Source: Streptomyces celluloflavus (GTDB lineage Bacteria > Actinomycetota > Actinomycetes > Streptomycetales > Streptomycetaceae). From it: DNA of 33,283 nucleotides. The stretch is from assembly GCA_000720995.1 (NCBI GenBank), contig JOEL01000064.1, forward strand, positions 1-33,283, in the 5' to 3' direction. The position numbers were made by a program, and so were the translations under genes. Of the stretch, positions 8,295 to 16,928 are shown in pieces. The notes under the pieces are model-generated. The model was given only the letters and a program-made list of their open reading frames with translations. It made no database searches and was not told the DNA's origin. Each line of letters opens with the position of its first letter. Position 1 is the stretch's first letter.

Positions 8295-8321
8295 CGCGGC
8301 CACCCGCGCGGAGCCGCACAC

Positions 8322-8372
8322 CGGAAGGGGGCCGGCCCCGGGGACGAGGATCCCCGGGGCCGACCCCTTCCG
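8322..8372. terminator. Strong bidirectional terminator hairpin
   Basis: The sequence from 8322 to 8344 pairs with 8351 to 8372 over about 22 bp, with one bulge and one wobble, around a 6-base loop (CGAGGA). It lies between the convergent ends of the second lipoprotein gene and lysS and would stop transcription from both sides. Confidence 0.8.
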
Positions 8373-8400
8373 CACACATGAGCCGCGGCGCGGCGGCGCC

Positions 8401-10161
8401 TCAGCCGCCGAGCAGCTTGCGCACCCGGTCCGCGCCGACCGCCAGCAGCAGGGTGGGCAGCCGCGGCCCGGTGTCCCGGCCGACCAGCAGGTTGTAGAGC
8501 AGCGCGAAGAACGAGCGCTGCGCGACCTTCAGCTCCGGCGTCGGCTTGGCGTCCGGCGCCAGACCCGCCTGGATCTTCGGCACGCCGTAGACCAGGGTGG
8601 TCAGGCCGTCCAGCGACCAGTGCTCGTCCAGGCCGTCCAGCAGCAGCCGCAGCGAGGTGCGGGCCGACTCGTCCAGCGAGCCGAGCAGCTTCTCGTCCGG
8701 CTCGTCGCGCACGATCGTGCGCTGCTCGGCCGGCACCTGGGTGGTGATCCAGTACTCGGCCTTGTCCAGCCGCGGCCGCGTCTCGTCCAGCGTGGTGACC
8801 GGATGCTGCGGGTCCAGCTCGGTCAGGATGCGCAGCGTCTGCTCGTCGTGGCCCGCGGTGATGTCCATGACCGAGGCCAGCGTGCGGTACGGCAGCGGGC
8901 GCGGCGTCCTGGGCAGCTCACCGGCGGCGGTGCCGATCGCGCGGATGTAGGCGGCGACGTCGGCCGGCTGCGCCGAACCGTCCGCGATCTTCCGCTCCAG
9001 GGCGTCCCACTCGTCGTACAGCCGCTGGATCTCCTGGTCGAAGGCGATCTTGAAGGACTGGTTCGGGCGGCGGCGCGCGTAGAGCCAGCGCAGCAGCGGC
9101 GCCTCCATGATCTTCAGGGCGTCGGCCGGGGTCGGCACACCGCCCTTGGACGAGGACATCTTGGCCATCCCGCTGATGCCGACGAAGGCGTACATCGGGC
9201 CGATCGGCTGCACACCGTCGAAGACCTCACGGACGATCTGGCCGCCGACGACGAACGACGAACCGGGCGAGGAGTGGTCGACACCGCTCGGCTCGAAGAT
9301 CACGCCCTCGTAGGCCCAGCGCATCGGCCAGTCGACCTTCCAGACCAGCTTGCCGTGGTCGAACTCGCGCAGGACGACCGTCTCGGCGTGCCCGCACGCG
9401 GTGCAGTGGTACGACAGCTCGGTGCTCTCGTCGTCGTACGAGGTGACCGTCGTCAGGTCCTTCTCGCAGACCGTGCAGTACGGCTTGTACGGGAAGTAGC
9501 CCGCGTCACCCGCGCTGCCGTCGTCCTCGCTCGCCGCGCCGGAGCCCTCGGCGGCCTCCAGCTCGGCCTCGTCGACGGGCTTCTGCTGCTTCTGGCCCGG
9601 CTTCTTGGGCGCGCCGGTGGCCTTGTCCTTGGTGCGGTAGCGGTCCAGGACGGCGTCGATCTCCGCACGGTGCTTCATCGCGTGCAGCACCTGCTCGCGG
9701 TAGGCGCCGGAGGTGTACTGCTCGGTCTGGCTGATCCCGCGGTACTCGACCCCCAGCTCCGCCAGGGACGCCTCCATGGCCGCCTTGAAGTGCTCGGCCC
9801 AGCTGGCGTACGGGCTGCCGGGCGGCGCCGGGACGGAGGTCAGCGGCTTGCCGATGTGCTCGGCCCAGGACGGGTCGATACCGGCCGGGACCTTGCGGAA
9901 CCGGTCGTAGTCGTCCCAGCTGATGAGGTGGACGCACTCGTGGCCGCGGCGGCGGATCTCGTCGGCGACCAGGTGCGGGGTCATCACCTCGCGGAGGTTG
10001 CCCAGGTGGATCGGGCCGGACGGGCTCAGCCCCGAGGCGCAGACGATCACCGGCGCGGCCGCGCCCGATGCCACGGTGCCGGCGGCGCGGCGCTCCGCCT
10101 CGGCGATGACCTCGTCCGCGAATCTGGAGACCCAGTCGGTCTCGGTGCTCTGCTGAGCCAC
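8401..10161 (-). CDS. lysS: Class I lysyl-tRNA synthetase
   Basis: A 586-residue class I LysRS, the archaeal-type enzyme also used by streptomycetes, charging tRNA-Lys in the cytoplasm. The HIGH-type motif is HLGN (residues 52-55) in SGLSPSGPIHLGN, and the KMSKS-type motif is KMSSS (334-338). Two Cys pairs (YCTVCEKD, Cys229 and Cys232; YHCTACGH, Cys253 and Cys256) form a likely zinc ribbon. A Lys/Gln/Glu-rich insert at about 178-215 precedes the ribbon and is low in complexity. The start is GTG 10161, with GGAAGG upstream. The frame remains open far beyond the start, but that part is shadow of argS. It is divergent from argS. Confidence 0.95.
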   Translation of the reverse strand: MAQQSTETDWVSRFADEVIAEAERRAAGTVASGAAAPVIVCASGLSPSGPIHLGNLREVMTPHLVADEIRRRGHECVHLISWDDYDRFRKVPAGIDPSWAEHIGKPLTSVPAPPGSPYASWAEHFKAAMEASLAELGVEYRGISQTEQYTSGAYREQVLHAMKHRAEIDAVLDRYRTKDKATGAPKKPGQKQQKPVDEAELEAAEGSGAASEDDGSAGDAGYFPYKPYCTVCEKDLTTVTSYDDESTELSYHCTACGHAETVVLREFDHGKLVWKVDWPMRWAYEGVIFEPSGVDHSSPGSSFVVGGQIVREVFDGVQPIGPMYAFVGISGMAKMSSSKGGVPTPADALKIMEAPLLRWLYARRRPNQSFKIAFDQEIQRLYDEWDALERKIADGSAQPADVAAYIRAIGTAAGELPRTPRPLPYRTLASVMDITAGHDEQTLRILTELDPQHPVTTLDETRPRLDKAEYWITTQVPAEQRTIVRDEPDEKLLGSLDESARTSLRLLLDGLDEHWSLDGLTTLVYGVPKIQAGLAPDAKPTPELKVAQRSFFALLYNLLVGRDTGPRLPTLLLAVGADRVRKLLGG

Positions 10162-10191
10162 GATCGGCCTTCCTCTTCTGCTGCTTCCTCT

Positions 10192-10207
10192 TGCGCCGTC
10201 CGGCGCA
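10192..10207. promoter_or_regulatory. Palindrome between lysS and argS
   Basis: TGCGCCG-TC-CGGCGCA is a perfect 7+2+7 palindrome in the 174-base divergent region, 30 bases upstream of the lysS start and 129 upstream of argS. It could be an operator or a hairpin in the lysS leader. I do not recognise the binding protein. Confidence 0.3.
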
Positions 10208-10335
10208 CAAAAGCCTGACGGTGCCATTCTCCCAGACGGAAAATCAGTGGTAGTGCCGTGGGATACTCGTTGGCAAACCCTTTCCACTCCCACCCGCCCC
10301 CTCGCTCTTCTCCTTCTACGGAACGGCCTCTCTTC

Positions 10336-12114
10336 ATGACCTCGGTCCCTTCCCTCGCAGCCACGGTCAACCAGCGCGTCGCGGACGCCCTCTCGGCAGC
10401 CCTGCCGGAGGCCGGCGCCGCCGACCCACTGCTGCGACGAAGTGACCGGGCCGACTTCCAGGCCAACGGTCTGCTGGCGCTGGCGAAGAAGCTCAAGGGC
10501 AATCCGCGGGAGCTGGCCGCACAGGTCGTCGCGGGCATCCCGACCGGCGGCAGCGGCGCGGTGATCAAGGAGATCGAGGTCTCCGGGCCCGGCTTCCTGA
10601 ACATCACGGTCGCGGACGAGGCGATCATCAAGACCCTCGCCGAGCGCGCCGCCGACGACCGCCTGGGCGTCCCGTACGCCGACGGGACCGGCACCACGGT
10701 CATCGACTACGCGCAGCCGAACGTCGCCAAGGAGATGCACGTCGGCCATCTGCGGTCCGCCGTGATCGGCGCCGCGATGACCGAGATCCTGGAGTTCACC
10801 GGCGAGAAGGTCGTCCGCCGGCACCACATCGGCGACTGGGGCACCCAGTTCGGCATGCTCATCCAGTACCTCATCGAGCACCCGCACGAGCTGGACCACA
10901 AGAGCGGCGAGGTCTCCGGCGAGGAGGCCATGTCGAACCTCAACCGCCTCTACAAGGCGTCGCGGGCCGTCTTCGACGCCGACCCGGAGTTCAAGGAGCG
11001 GGCCCGCCGCCGGGTCGTCGACCTCCAGGCGGGCGACGAGGAGACGCTCGCCCTGTGGCGGCGCTTCGTCGACGAGTCGAAGATCTACTTCTACTCGGTC
11101 TTCAACAAGCTCGACATGGACATCCGCGACCCCGACGTCGTCGGTGAGTCCGGTTACAACGACATGCTTGAGGAGACCTGCCGCATTCTGGAGGAGACGG
11201 GTGTCGCGGTCCGCTCCGACGGCGCGCTCTGCGTCTTCTTCGACGACGTCAAGGGCCCGGACGGCAACCCCGTCCCGCTGATCGTCAAGAAGTCCAACGG
11301 CGGCTACGGCTACGCCGCCACCGACCTCTCCGCGATCCGCGACCGCGTCCAAAACCTCGGCGCGAGCACCCTGCTGTACGTCGTGGACGCCCGGCAGTCG
11401 CTGCACTTCAAGATGGTCTTCGAGACCGCCCGCCGGGCCGGCTGGCTGGACGGCAAGGTGGCCGCCGTCCAGCTCGCCTTCGGCACGGTCCTCGGCAAGG
11501 ACGGCAAGCCCTTCAAGACCCGTGAGGGCGAGACGGTCCGGCTGGTCGACCTGCTGGACGAGGCCGTGGAGCGGGCCACGGCGGTGGTGCGCGAGAAGAG
11601 CGAGAAGGTCGGGCTGAGCGAGGCCGAGATCGTCGAGAACGGCTACCAGGTGGGCATCGGCGCGGTGAAGTACGCCGACCTGTCCACCTCCGCGTCCCGC
11701 GACTACAAGTTCGACCTCGACCAGATGGTGTCCCTGCACGGCGACACCAGCGTCTACCTCCAGTACGCGTACGCGCGCATCCAGTCCATCCTCCGCAAGG
11801 CCGGCGAGGAGCAGCGCCCGGCCGCCCACCCGGAGCTGGCACTGGCCCCGGCCGAGCGGGCGCTGGGCCTGCACCTCGACCAGTTCGCCGAGGTGCTCTC
11901 CGAGGTGGCCGAGTCCTACGAGCCGCACAAGCTCGCCGCGTACCTCTACCAGCTCGCCTCCCTCTACACGGCCTTCTACGACCAGTGCCCGGTCCTGAAG
12001 GCCGAGGGCGGCGCGGCGCAGGTCGCCAACCGGCTCTTCCTGTGCGACCTGGCGGCCCGCACCCTGCACCAGGGCATGGCACTGCTCGGCATCCGCACCC
12101 CCGAGCGCCTCTGA
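10336..12114 (+). CDS. argS: Arginyl-tRNA synthetase
   Basis: A 592-residue class I ArgRS that charges tRNA-Arg. Visible features: an N-terminal Add1-type tRNA-binding region (about 1-110), [18 protein letters not shown] with the HIGH motif HVGH at 135-138, the [15 protein letters not shown] segment, [13 protein letters not shown], and the KPFKTREG loop that replaces KMSKS in many ArgRS. The C-terminal DALR anticodon-binding domain starts near residue 470 and ends [13 protein letters not shown] 10336 gives the usual family start [14 protein letters not shown]; there is no strong ribosome-binding site in front of it, and the frame is open back to GTG 10258. A hairpin terminator follows. Confidence 0.96.
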   Translation: MTSVPSLAATVNQRVADALSAALPEAGAADPLLRRSDRADFQANGLLALAKKLKGNPRELAAQVVAGIPTGGSGAVIKEIEVSGPGFLNITVADEAIIKTLAERAADDRLGVPYADGTGTTVIDYAQPNVAKEMHVGHLRSAVIGAAMTEILEFTGEKVVRRHHIGDWGTQFGMLIQYLIEHPHELDHKSGEVSGEEAMSNLNRLYKASRAVFDADPEFKERARRRVVDLQAGDEETLALWRRFVDESKIYFYSVFNKLDMDIRDPDVVGESGYNDMLEETCRILEETGVAVRSDGALCVFFDDVKGPDGNPVPLIVKKSNGGYGYAATDLSAIRDRVQNLGASTLLYVVDARQSLHFKMVFETARRAGWLDGKVAAVQLAFGTVLGKDGKPFKTREGETVRLVDLLDEAVERATAVVREKSEKVGLSEAEIVENGYQVGIGAVKYADLSTSASRDYKFDLDQMVSLHGDTSVYLQYAYARIQSILRKAGEEQRPAAHPELALAPAERALGLHLDQFAEVLSEVAESYEPHKLAAYLYQLASLYTAFYDQCPVLKAEGGAAQVANRLFLCDLAARTLHQGMALLGIRTPERL

Positions 12115-12170
12115 CCGACCGCCACGCGGCCACCACCCGGCCGCCACCCGCGAGACCACGATTGACGAGA

Positions 12171-12203
12171 GGCCCGCACCGGAGATCCATCCCGGTGCGG
12201 GCC
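12171..12203 (+). terminator. argS: argS terminator hairpin
   Basis: GGCCCGCACCGG (12171-12182) pairs perfectly with CCGGTGCGGGCC (12192-12203) around a 9-base loop, 57 bases after the argS stop. No T-run follows. Confidence 0.75.
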
Positions 12204-12467
12204 CTCGCACGTTCCCGCACGTTCCCGCCCGCCCCCACCGGTCCCGTCCGCGCCACCCCACGCCGCTCCCCGGCCCGTTTCCCGGCCCCGGCGTCCCCGC
12301 CCGACGTCCCGGCCAGGCGTTCCACCGAAGGGTCATTCACGCAGGTCAGAGCACGTTCGGACGTTCCGGCGTCCCCTATACCCGGCAGACCGTGGCGGCT
12401 GGGACGGACCGCGCCACAAGCTGAGGTCCGCAAGCACCGACCGCCCAACTGCCGAACGGGAGCCCCC
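12204..12467. other. Intergenic region, mostly pyrimidine-rich
   Basis: Between the argS terminator and the possible small ORF I see no gene. The plus strand is unusually rich in C and T runs (12210-12320), and open frames here have Arg/Pro-rich shadow translations. The last part, with GGGAG at 12458-12462, would be the leader of the small ORF. Confidence 0.4.
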
Positions 12468-12578
12468 GTGCGCGTCCGCTGCCGACCCCGTCGCTACGAC
12501 ATCCCCGACGTCATGGCAATCGCCGTGGCCACCGCATGCACCGCAACCGTTCTCCTCCTGCTCGCGGGTTACTTGTGA
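12468..12578 (+). CDS. Possible 36-residue membrane protein
   Basis: A short frame starting at GTG 12468 with GGGAG five bases upstream encodes a basic N-terminus (RVRCRPRRYD) followed by a single hydrophobic stretch (about residues 16-35, AIAVATACTATVLLLLAGYL) and a stop right after it. The layout, positive-inside then one membrane helix, fits a small single-pass membrane protein. It is too short for most gene finders. It sits alone between the argS terminator and the convergent MurG-like gene, so nothing in the context suggests a function. Conservation in other streptomycetes is needed to accept it. Confidence 0.45.
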   Translation: MRVRCRPRRYDIPDVMAIAVATACTATVLLLLAGYL

Positions 12579-12640
12579 GACGGCGGCGCGGCACGGCGGC
12601 CGGCCCGCCGCCACCACACGTCCGGCACACCGCCGGGAAG

Positions 12641-12681
12641 CGGCCTCACATGCGGGGCGCCCCGCGTGTGTCCGAGGAGGC
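12641..12681 (-). terminator. Terminator hairpin of the MurG-like gene
   Basis: CACATGCGGGGC (12646-12657) and GCCCCGCGTGTG (12658-12669) form an almost perfect 12-bp palindrome with one wobble. GGCCTC (12641-12646) and GAGGCC (12676-12681) extend the symmetry. It lies 15 bases past the stop of the leftward MurG-like gene. Confidence 0.65.
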
Positions 12682-12695
12682 CGTGGACAGAACAC

Positions 12696-13880
12696 CTAGC
12701 CCAGGACGGCCGACAGCACGACATCCACAAGTCGCTCCGCCGCATCCGGGCGGCCGTGCGAGCGGGCCCGCTCAGCGACCCCGATGCGCTGATGCGGGTC
12801 CGTGAGCAGCGGCGCCACGGCGTTCCGCAGGCTCTCCGGGGTCACCTCGCCCAGGAGCGCGACCGCGGCCCCGGCCTCCTGAAGATGGCGCGCGTTGTGC
12901 GCCTGCTCGTTACCCGCCGAAGTGGCGAGGGGGATGAAGACGGCGGCCTTGCCCAGCGCGGTCAGTTCGGCGATCGTCCCGGCGCCGCTCCGGGAAATCA
13001 CCACATCGGCCAGGGCAAGGACGTCGGGCAACTCCGGGCCGACGAAACCGGTCAGGTGGTACCGGCCCGCCAAATCCCCGGGCAGCGCTGCCGCGTGCTG
13101 TTGCAGCGCCGCGACGTTCGCCGCCCCGCACTGGTGGACGACGTTGGCCTGGGAGAGCAGCCACGGCAGGGCGTCCCGCACGACAGCGTTGATCTGCTGC
13201 GATCCCTGGGCGCCGCCGGTGACGTAGACGGTCGGCAGACGACGGTCGAAGCCGCGCAGGCCGAGAGTCTGAACCGCCTTGTCCGCCTGCCCGGACAGCA
13301 CCTCGGGCCGTACGGGATTGCCGGTGACGGCCGTCAGCCCGCGGGCTGATTCCGGCAGCAGCGGAAGGGTCGACTCGGACGAGACGGCGAAGCGTGTCGC
13401 GGCGCGGGCGAGCGCCCGATTGGCCAGGCCCAGCCGGACCGTCTGCTCGTGGACCACCAGTGGGCGGCGGCACATCTTGGCCGCCAGGCCCACCGGCACC
13501 GCGACGTAACCGCCCGTGGCCAGCACCACATCAGGACGGAACCCGGACACGATCCTGCGTGCCTGGCCGACGCCGCGCGGAACGTTGCTCATGTCCTTCA
13601 CATTGGCCGGGGAGACCAGCTTCAGCGGGTTCTTCGAACGGCGGATCTTGCCGGTGGCGACCGCGGCGAACTCGATCCCCTCGGCCGCCGCGACGCGGGA
13701 CTCCAGCCCGTCCGCGGTTCCCACCCACAGCACGTCCAAGGCCCTGCCGGCGGCCGCGAGCCTGGTATGCAGCGTGCGGACCGCGGTGAGAGCCGGGTAC
13801 GTGTGGCCGCCGGTCCCGCCGCCCGTGACGATCAGGCGGAAGGCCCGCCGCGGCAGGCGGTTGGCGTCGGCACTGTTCAC
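12696..13880 (-). CDS. MurG-like UDP-GlcNAc transferase (probable second copy)
   Basis: A 394-residue GT28-family glycosyltransferase resembling MurG, which adds GlcNAc to undecaprenyl-PP-MurNAc-pentapeptide on the inner face of the membrane. Seen: VTGGGTGGHTYPAL near the start (GGGTGGH at 20-26), ATGGYVAVPVGLAAK, VVHEQTVRLGLANR, VTGGAQGSQQIN, and SGAGTIAELTALGKAAVFIPLATS. Differences from the MurG pattern I know are HEQT instead of HEQN and PLATSAGNEQAHNA in the sugar-nucleotide loop. There are no ftsW, murD or murC neighbours, so the main murG of the division cluster is expected elsewhere and this is a paralogue. GTG 13880 has GGAAG seven bases upstream; ATG 13895 is the alternative start. 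Confidence 0.8.
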   Translation of the reverse strand: MNSADANRLPRRAFRLIVTGGGTGGHTYPALTAVRTLHTRLAAAGRALDVLWVGTADGLESRVAAAEGIEFAAVATGKIRRSKNPLKLVSPANVKDMSNVPRGVGQARRIVSGFRPDVVLATGGYVAVPVGLAAKMCRRPLVVHEQTVRLGLANRALARAATRFAVSSESTLPLLPESARGLTAVTGNPVRPEVLSGQADKAVQTLGLRGFDRRLPTVYVTGGAQGSQQINAVVRDALPWLLSQANVVHQCGAANVAALQQHAAALPGDLAGRYHLTGFVGPELPDVLALADVVISRSGAGTIAELTALGKAAVFIPLATSAGNEQAHNARHLQEAGAAVALLGEVTPESLRNAVAPLLTDPHQRIGVAERARSHGRPDAAERLVDVVLSAVLG

Positions 13881-14099
13881 AGCAGAACTTCCCATCCGGC
13901 TACGCCGGAGCGAGCCCGTACCGCAGTGGATTCCTTGGCCATGACCGCTGTTCACCGGTGTGACCGGTACGCGTATGCCCCGTGGCCCGACGGCCAGACT
14001 CCCACACGGCAACGAACGCACACCGCCACCTCGCCGCATGCCCCTTCACACCGGGAGCGCGCCCGCCGCCGCAGCGACATGACGGCCCCCACCCGGAGG

Positions 14100-14128
14100 C
14101 CGGGCGGACCGCCGAGCCGTCCGCCCGG
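14100..14128 (-). terminator. Terminator hairpin after the HTH membrane protein gene
   Basis: CCGGGCGGA (14100-14108) pairs with TCCGCCCGG (14120-14128) around an 11-base loop, just past the stop of the leftward gene ending at 14133. Confidence 0.6.
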
Positions 14129-14132
14129 AGGC

Positions 14133-15800
14133 TCAGCCCTCATCCTCCGGAGTCGGGATCCACTCGTTGCTGCCGCCCAGCGGATAGTCGAACTGCGGCC
14201 GGCCCGTCAGCGCGCTCGTGTGGAAGGGCTCGCCGTTGTCGTCGATGGGCAGCGTGCCGTGCCTGCTGCCGCTGGACCACTCCAGTAGCAGGTACCAGCG
14301 CACGTCGTGGGCGCCGGCGCGGGCGGTGATCTTCAGGACCTCGGGGTCCTTCTCGCTCACCTTGTAGGGGAAGTCCCGCTGCCCGCCCTCGGGGGTGACC
14401 TGCGGCCGGGCCGCGTCCAGGGAGACTCCGAACGTCTTCGGCGTCATGCCGCCGCCGCAGCCCACGCCCATGCCGTACGCGTTCCAGGCGAGCGGCTCCG
14501 AACGCTTCACCACCTGCACCCGCAGAGCGTTCAGCACCACGGTCTCATCGCCCGCGCCCTGCACCGTCACCTGGATGATCTGCTCGCCCGCCGAGACCGC
14601 GCCCAGCTTGGACACCCAGCCGCGGACGTCCGCCTCGGGCGGCGGCGGCACCATGTCGTCCGGTTTCTTGTCCACCAGATAGCGCTGGCTGCACGGGTCC
14701 TCCCAGGTGTACGGGCGGACGAACAGGTTCAGCGGCAGCGAACCCGGATCGGCGTCGGCCGCCGGGGGCTTCGTCCGCCCGCCGTCGGCGCCCTTCGTCG
14801 CCTTGCCGCTCCCCGCCGAGTGCGACGGGGACGGACCGGCGCTCCCCGTACGGGTCGGCCCGGCGGACGGTGACGCCCCGGCCGGACCCCCGGTCCGCGT
14901 TTCCTCCTTGCCGGGTGCCGCCCCGGCCGCCGTGTCCGCGGCCGCCTTCCGCCCGTCGCCGTCCCCGCCGGACGTCAGCCCGACGGCCACCGCCGCGGAC
15001 ACCGCCACCGCGGCCACCGCGATCCCGGCCACCAGCGCGGTACGCCGCCGCCGGCCGGTACGCGCCGCCCTGGCCGGCGGTACCTGCCCGGCCCCGATCT
15101 CGGCGACCGGCCCGCTCCCGACTGGTTCATCAGCCGCCACGGGTTCACCGGCTGCCACAGGCTCACCGGCCGCCACAGCTTCGCCGTCCGCCGCGGACGC
15201 CGCGACCGCCACCGGCTCGGCCACCGGCGCGGACCCGGTACCCGGCGCCTCCCCGGCAGCCGGCACAGCCGCAGGCGTCACAGGAGCCGCACGAACCGCA
15301 CGAACCGCGCCGTCCCCCGCCTCGGCATCCGCCTCGGCATTCGCCCCGGCATCCGGCTCGGCCACCGGAGCGACCACCGGCCCGGCAGCTACCCCGGCCG
15401 CCGCACCCACACCTTCCGCACCCCCGGCACCGGCCGCCGCACCCGCACCGGCCGCCGCCCCGGTCTCCGTACCGGCCCCCGCCTCGGCCGCGGCCGCCGC
15501 CCCCGCCCCGCTCCCCTGCTTACGTTCCCGCTCGCGCTCCCGCTCCCGCCGTCGCGCGTCGTCCGCCAGGATCCACTGCCGGTGCAGCGCGACCAGCTCG
15601 TCCGGCGTCGCCCGGCACAGCCGCGCCAGCCGCTCCACCGGGGCGTACTCGGCCGGCACCGCATCGCCGTTGCAGTAGCGGTGCAGCGTCGACGTGCTCA
15701 TGTGCAGCCGCTTCGCCAACGCCCCGTAGCTCTGCCCGGAGCGGTCCTTCAACTCCCGCAGCAGCGCCGCGAATCCGGCCGTCTCCTCAGCCACGCCCAC
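14133..15800 (-). CDS. Helix-turn-helix protein with one membrane segment
   Basis: A 555-residue protein in three parts. Residues about 8-78 are an XRE-type helix-turn-helix domain (LRELKDRSGQSYGALAKRLH, then STSTLHRYCNG). A strongly Ala/Gly/Pro/Glu-rich linker (about 80-250) contains an Arg/Glu run and three copies of VAAGEP or VAADEP. A basic patch (TGRRRR) leads into one membrane helix (about 254-276), followed by another Ser/Gly/Pro linker and a C-terminal domain of about 190 residues with Cys in EDPCSQRY and GVGCGGG. It is probably anchored with the HTH inside and the C-terminal domain outside, which suggests signalling across the membrane. GTG 15800 has GGAGGGAG just upstream. I do not recognise the outer domain. 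Confidence 0.78.
   Translation of the reverse strand: MGVAEETAGFAALLRELKDRSGQSYGALAKRLHMSTSTLHRYCNGDAVPAEYAPVERLARLCRATPDELVALHRQWILADDARRRERERERERKQGSGAGAAAAAEAGAGTETGAAAGAGAAAGAGGAEGVGAAAGVAAGPVVAPVAEPDAGANAEADAEAGDGAVRAVRAAPVTPAAVPAAGEAPGTGSAPVAEPVAVAASAADGEAVAAGEPVAAGEPVAADEPVGSGPVAEIGAGQVPPARAARTGRRRRTALVAGIAVAAVAVSAAVAVGLTSGGDGDGRKAAADTAAGAAPGKEETRTGGPAGASPSAGPTRTGSAGPSPSHSAGSGKATKGADGGRTKPPAADADPGSLPLNLFVRPYTWEDPCSQRYLVDKKPDDMVPPPPEADVRGWVSKLGAVSAGEQIIQVTVQGAGDETVVLNALRVQVVKRSEPLAWNAYGMGVGCGGGMTPKTFGVSLDAARPQVTPEGGQRDFPYKVSEKDPEVLKITARAGAHDVRWYLLLEWSSGSRHGTLPIDDNGEPFHTSALTGRPQFDYPLGGSNEWIPTPEDEG
15123..15176. repeat. Three 18-base tandem repeats in the linker coding region
   Basis: Three in-frame 18-base units (15123-15140, 15141-15158, 15159-15176) encode VAAGEP, VAAGEP and VAADEP on the minus strand. 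Copies differ at a few positions, so they are not brand new, but the array could still change in length. Confidence 0.7.
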
Positions 15801-15881
15801 CGGTACTCCCTCCCCGTCCGCGCGCACCACACGCGCGGCTCGTCCATCGAAACACGCCCGCCCCCACGCCCCACAACACAA

Positions 15882-15918
15882 CGGTCTCCCGGCGAACCCC
15901 AGGTTCGCCGGGAGACCG
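15882..15918 (-). terminator. Terminator at the end of the rex-hem operon
   Basis: A perfect 17-bp stem (15882-15898 with 15902-15918) and a 3-base loop lie 14 bases beyond the hemB stop. On the minus strand it is followed by TTGTGTTGTG, a T-rich tail. Confidence 0.85.
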
Positions 15919-15932
15919 CTCGGCCTGCCGTG

Positions 15933-16928
15933 TCAGAGCCCCCGCGCGACCTCGGTCGCCCAGTAGGTGAGGATCATGTTCGCGCCAGCCCGCTTGATGC
16001 CGGTCAGCGTCTCCAGGATCGCCTTGTCGCGGTCGATCCAGCCCTTCTCGGCGGCTGCCTCGACCATCGCGTACTCACCGGAGATCTGGTAGGCCGCGAC
16101 CGGTACGTCCACCTCGTCCGCGATCTTCGCCAGCACGTCCAGGTACGGCATCGCCGGCTTGACCATGACCATGTCGGCGCCCTCCGACAGGTCGAGCGCC
16201 AGCTCGCGCAGCGACTCACGGAGGTTGGCCGGGTCCTGCTGGTAGGTCTTGCGGTCGCCCTTGAGCGACGAGCCGACCGCCTCGCGGAACGGGCCGTAGA
16301 AGGCGGAGGAGTACTTCGCGGTGTAGGCGAGGATCGAGACGTCCTCGTGGCCCGTCTGGTCCAGCGCGTCGCGGACGACGCCGACCTGGCCGTCCATCAT
16401 GCCGCTGGGGCCCACCACATGGGCGCCCGCGTCGGCCTGCACCTGCGCCATCTCGGCGTAGCGCTCCAGCGTCGCGTCGTTGTCGACCCGGCCCGCGGAG
16501 TCCAGGACCCCGCAGTGGCCGTGGTCGGTGAACTCGTCCAGGCACAGGTCCGACATGATCACGAGATCGTCGCCGACCTCGGCCCGCACATCGCGGAGGG
16601 CGACCTGGAGGATGCCGTCCGGGTCCGTGCCCGCCGTACCGAGCGCGTCCTTCTTCGCCTCGTCCGGCACGCCGAAGAGCATGATCCCGGAGACGCCCGC
16701 GGAGAGCGCCTCGACGGCCGCCTTCCGCAGGGAGTCACGGGTGTGCTGGACGACACCGGGCATCGCCGAGATCGGCACCGGCGCCGTGGCGCCCTCCCGG
16801 ACGAACGCCGGCAGGATCAGGTCCGCCGGGTGCAGCCGGTGTTCGGCGACCATCCGCCGCATGGCGGGGGTGGTGCGCAACCGCCGCGGCCGTGCCCCGG
16901 GGAAGTTTCCGTACGTCATGCTGCTCAA
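15933..16928 (-). CDS. hemB: Delta-aminolevulinic acid dehydratase (porphobilinogen synthase)
   Basis: A 331-residue HemB that condenses two 5-aminolevulinate molecules into porphobilinogen. The two active-site lysines lie in [13 protein letters not shown] and VKPAMPYLD. The metal-site segment reads [14 protein letters not shown], with Asp where zinc enzymes have a second Cys, which points to a Mg-dependent type. The start is taken as TTG 16928: it overlaps the hemD stop as TTGA and has GGAGGG seven bases upstream, whereas ATG 16919 is too far from that site. It is the last gene of the rex-hemA-hemC-hemD-hemB operon, and a strong terminator follows. Confidence 0.95.
   Translation of the reverse strand: MSSMTYGNFPGARPRRLRTTPAMRRMVAEHRLHPADLILPAFVREGATAPVPISAMPGVVQHTRDSLRKAAVEALSAGVSGIMLFGVPDEAKKDALGTAGTDPDGILQVALRDVRAEVGDDLVIMSDLCLDEFTDHGHCGVLDSAGRVDNDATLERYAEMAQVQADAGAHVVGPSGMMDGQVGVVRDALDQTGHEDVSILAYTAKYSSAFYGPFREAVGSSLKGDRKTYQQDPANLRESLRELALDLSEGADMVMVKPAMPYLDVLAKIADEVDVPVAAYQISGEYAMVEAAAEKGWIDRDKAILETLTGIKRAGANMILTYWATEVARGL

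Noticed and set aside
8401-12336. A single 1311-residue minus-strand reading frame containing lysS
   Set aside because: The portion before the GTG at 10161 lies antisense to argS, which has clear ArgRS motifs; the extension is not coding.
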